From an uncultured Bacteroidales bacterium (lineage in GTDB: Bacteria > Bacteroidota > Bacteroidia > Bacteroidales > Muribaculaceae), in contig CAMWQZ010000062.1 of the NCBI GenBank assembly GCA_947176515.1, positions 1 to 6,744 on the forward strand: a DNA stretch of 6,744 nucleotides, written 5' to 3'. Position 1 is the stretch's first letter; each line of letters opens with the position of its first letter. The notes below the pieces were generated by a model that worked only from the letters and a program-made list of their open reading frames with translations, searched no databases and had not been told where the DNA came from. Shown piece after piece: positions 5,742 to 6,744 of this stretch. The position numbers were made by a program, and so were the translations under genes.

Positions 5742-6707
5742 ATCTATATCGTAAATATTGTATGCTACGCCCCTGCCACCCATGGCATATTTTTGGTGTA
5801 GCAGTCCCTCGTTGAGAGCGAGCCCGTGATTTTCATTCGACGTTCCGAAGTCGAAATATCGAGCTTCGCCGCTTCGTTCACTTATCAGTTTATGGAATAA
5901 CAGGCAGAGCGCGCCGCAGGCCTTGCCTTCGGCCGACGCTGCAATATATTGGGTGTGAATACATGCTGGCGTCACATACAGCACCGTTCCTGCTATGATT
6001 TCTCCTCCGGCGTTGCGCGCTACGTGAAGTTCGATGTTCTCCGGGAAGCGCTCAGCGAGCATAGTTATTTCCGCCAACCCATGAACTGGCTTTGCTCCAT
6101 ATCTTTCAGCTAACAATGCTTCTAATATCAGCCAGAAACCTTTGTAATCATTGCTTTTTTCAGCAGTTACCCCTGACTTTTGAGCGCGGCGCATATTGCG
6201 TCTGCTGTTTTCATTAAATTCTATTGGCTTATCGAGCAACACGGTCGATGACAGATTACATTCCGCTAACCGGCCTCCGCAGCGGAAAATTGCATAGACA
6301 TCTTCCTCCGATGGATAACGGTGGAAAATATGAGGGATAGTCTTGTAGCGAAGCTTTTTGTACCCTGCATTACGGAAATACGCCAAAATTTCACTCAACA
6401 TAACCACTATATCTGCGCCGTCTGCGCCACTGTAAGGCAGGATAAGGCCGCCATAGGTTAGGCCGCCGTGAGCCGAAACTGTTTCATCGTCGTTCTGACA
6501 GGCCGCAAATAGTCCGGCGAGCCTCCGTTGATTACCGGCGACACTCCATATCATCAGCGATAGGTCAGCGAATCGGTCCGCATGATAGTCCATATATCCG
6601 CGCTCCAGCAGAAAGGTAGCGTTGCGTGAGTCCTTTACAAAATCGTCCCACACCTTGCGCCTCTCAGCGGCATAACGCTCAATAACAAACAGCCTGTTCT
6701 CCTTCAT
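5736..6707 (-). CDS. GNAT/FemAB-like acyltransferase-fold protein
   Basis: The 323-residue product resembles the Bacteroidales GNAT family of the BioF2/FemAB-like type (Acetyltransf_6), with two tandem GNAT-like halves. Visible signatures are NATFLLERGYMDYHADRF (29-46), HGGLTYGGLILP (80-91), YKTIPHIFHRYPSEED (121-136), NSRRNMRRAQKSGV (167-180), TQYIAASAEGKACGAL (252-267) and FDFGTSNENHGLALNEGLL (285-303). Related proteins transfer acyl or aminoacyl groups in cell-wall, exopolysaccharide or lipid synthesis; the substrate here cannot be read from the sequence. I chose the ATG at 6707. A longer frame could start at a TTG at 6734, but its nine extra residues (MVIFVYFCC) are unlike the family and overlap a promoter-like box. 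It has no signal peptide or membrane segment, so it is probably cytoplasmic. It is transcribed alone as far as the window shows, and its stop overlaps the convergent YciO-like gene. Confidence 0.85.
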   Translation of the reverse strand: MKENRLFVIERYAAERRKVWDDFVKDSRNATFLLERGYMDYHADRFADLSLMIWSVAGNQRRLAGLFAACQNDDETVSAHGGLTYGGLILPYSGADGADIVVMLSEILAYFRNAGYKKLRYKTIPHIFHRYPSEEDVYAIFRCGGRLAECNLSSTVLLDKPIEFNENSRRNMRRAQKSGVTAEKSNDYKGFWLILEALLAERYGAKPVHGLAEITMLAERFPENIELHVARNAGGEIIAGTVLYVTPACIHTQYIAASAEGKACGALCLLFHKLISERSGEARYFDFGTSNENHGLALNEGLLHQKYAMGGRGVAYNIYDIDL

Positions 6708-6711
6708 ACAG

Positions 6712-6719
6712 CAAAAATA
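6712..6719 (-). promoter_or_regulatory. Candidate -7 box of the GNAT/FemAB-like gene
   Basis: On the minus strand these bases read TATTTTTG, an exact TAnnTTTG match, with only CTGT between it and the ATG at 6707. A transcript from it would have almost no leader, so either the mRNA is near-leaderless or the true promoter lies beyond the right edge. No clear -33 TTTG is visible at the proper distance. The stretch is T-rich, so a chance match is quite possible. Confidence 0.3.
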
Positions 6720-6744
6720 AACAAAAATCACCAACCATCCTCAA

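Noticed and set aside
5728..5745. AGATT...AATCT inverted repeat at the convergent gene junction as a terminator
   Set aside because: The stem is only 5 bp, AT-rich and without a clear T-tract, too weak to call an intrinsic terminator.
6708..6734. TTG-initiated extension of the GNAT-like protein with a hydrophobic start (MVIFVYFCC)
   Set aside because: The extension is short, not family-like and overlaps a promoter-like box; the ATG at 6707 fits homologous N-termini better.

Overview
The window looks like chromosomal DNA of a Bacteroidota member, most likely order Bacteroidales. A Muribaculaceae-like gut lineage would fit, but that is inference. The evidence is the Bacteroidales-type arginine decarboxylase, a lipoprotein combining an OmpA-like region with TPR repeats, TAnnTTTG promoter boxes of the Bacteroides type, and the near absence of Shine-Dalgarno sequences. 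I see no mobile element, CRISPR array, rRNA or tRNA gene. The gene order is compact and housekeeping-like.

Left part (1-2422, minus strand): speA (biosynthetic arginine decarboxylase) is followed 13 nt downstream by truA (tRNA pseudouridine synthase A), which runs off the left edge. The pair is probably one transcript. The 277-nt spacer 2423-2699 separates speA from a divergent plus-strand gene and holds one -7-like promoter box for each direction.

Centre (2700-4457, plus strand): a 558-residue predicted lipoprotein has an OmpA-like region followed by TPR repeats. Its codon use is unusually uniform compared with its neighbours, which suggests very high expression. It ends in a strong two-tiered stem-loop terminator at 4411-4457.

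Right part (4471-5741, plus strand): a stand-alone PheRS B3/B4-domain protein overlaps a YciO/YrdC/Sua5-family protein by 4 nt (ATGA), so the two are probably translationally coupled. The B3/B4 gene begins only about 14 nt after the terminator, and no promoter is visible in between. The pair may therefore depend on read-through from the lipoprotein gene. The longest open frame for the B3/B4 gene would start inside the terminator hairpin, so I moved its start to 4471.

Right edge (5736-6707, minus strand): a GNAT/FemAB-like acyltransferase-fold protein converges on the YciO gene. The two share a palindromic TTATAA in which both end with Leu-stop.

Three of the six genes (truA, the B3/B4 protein and the YciO protein) belong to families tied to tRNA modification or editing. 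I do not see a clearly new biological system. The points most worth a second look are the terminator/start arrangement before the B3/B4 gene, the degenerate KxR...SxN motif in the YciO protein, and the extreme codon bias of the lipoprotein gene.
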